This document shows positions 7,091 to 7,296 of a DNA stretch of 7,296 bases, piece after piece. The notes under the pieces are model-generated. The model saw only the letters and a program-made list of their open reading frames with translations, was not told where the DNA came from and did no database searches. Source of the stretch: Candidatus Mcinerneyibacteriota bacterium (GTDB lineage Bacteria; AUK180; JAQVHJ01). The position numbers and the translations under genes are program-made. Numbering within the stretch: the stretch's first letter is position 1; every line of letters starts with the position of its first letter. The stretch is from assembly GCA_030630935.1 (NCBI GenBank), contig DAOVMD010000146.1, positions 1 through 7,296 of the forward strand. Reading direction: 5' to 3'.

Positions 7091-7296
7091 GTGAAAATAA
7101 TTTCTGTTGAACCCTATAAGTTTATTCATCAACCCAATAAGTTCCCGGAGAATCCATATAAACATTTTGTATTTGCCGGAAGGTCAAATGTCGGAAAATC
7201 GTCCCTGATCAATTGTTTATTAAACAGGAAACTGGTTGCAAAAGTAAGTAAAGCCCCGGGTAAAACGATCTCTGTAAACTTTTATTTAGTTAATAA
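7091..7296 (+). CDS. engB: Ribosome biogenesis GTPase EngB/YsxC, 5' part (cut by window edge)
   Basis: EngB (YsxC/YihA) is a small TRAFAC GTPase needed for late assembly of the 50S subunit in the cytoplasm. The first 68 residues are visible, about a third of the protein. The N-terminal strand ([14 protein letters not shown], 2-15) leads into [20 protein letters not shown] (28-47), which contains the G1/Walker A motif GRSNVGKS (30-37). KAPGKT (54-59) holds the switch-I threonine (G2), and NFYLVN (63-68) matches the family's NFF-VN strand. The start is GTG 7091, since the codon directly before it in frame is TAA (7088-7090), no good alternative follows before Walker A, and the gene begins 8 nt after the lon stop. 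engB next to lon is also seen in Bacillus (lonA-ysxC). The frame runs off the window end, so nothing suggests truncation. Confidence 0.95.
   Translation, partial: MKIISVEPYKFIHQPNKFPENPYKHFVFAGRSNVGKSSLINCLLNRKLVAKVSKAPGKTISVNFYLVN

Noticed and set aside
1434-7296. A new biological system within the tig-clpP-clpX-lon-engB block
   Set aside because: All five products are standard housekeeping families with complete visible motifs in a well-known gene order. No accessory gene, fusion or insertion is present.

Overview
The window is a low-GC bacterial chromosome segment read almost entirely on the + strand. It holds the 3' end of a GGDEF diguanylate cyclase gene (1-439), a 390-bp non-coding stretch with small hairpins and a 30-bp tandem repeat (440-829), six tRNA genes (830-1409), and the protein quality-control operon tig-clpP-clpX-lon (1434-7082). 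The 5' end of engB/ysxC follows and is cut by the window edge (7091-7296).

Organism: encoded CCA ends on all six tRNAs, Shine-Dalgarno sites, a sigma70-type promoter and the tig-clpP-clpX-lon order all say bacterium. A tRNA array directly in front of tig, with engB after lon, fits several lineages (Desulfobacterota-like, Omnitrophota-like and other uncultured groups). The sequence alone does not settle the phylum, so any narrower assignment is inference.

Layout and logic: a near-consensus promoter (776-804) sits just before tRNA-Pro and can drive the array Pro(TGG)-Arg(TCT)-His(GTG)-Arg(TCG)-Lys(CTT)-Leu(TAG). Only 24 nt separate the CCA end of tRNA-Leu from the preferred tig start, with no terminator between them, so the tRNAs and the proteostasis genes are probably co-transcribed and separated by tRNA processing. 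Trigger factor folds nascent chains at the ribosome. ClpX unfolds substrates and feeds ClpP. Lon is an independent ATP-dependent protease. EngB is a GTPase for large-subunit assembly. Gaps between the protein genes are 34, 6, 14 and 8 nt, which supports one operon. All catalytic residues I looked for in ClpP, ClpX and Lon are present.

I found no convincing new biological system. The least explained part is 440-760, where five short hairpins are followed by four tandem copies of a 30-bp unit just upstream of the tRNA promoter. Other points of interest are the tRNA-Leu/tig junction, the lysine-rich tail of Lon and some small tRNA oddities.
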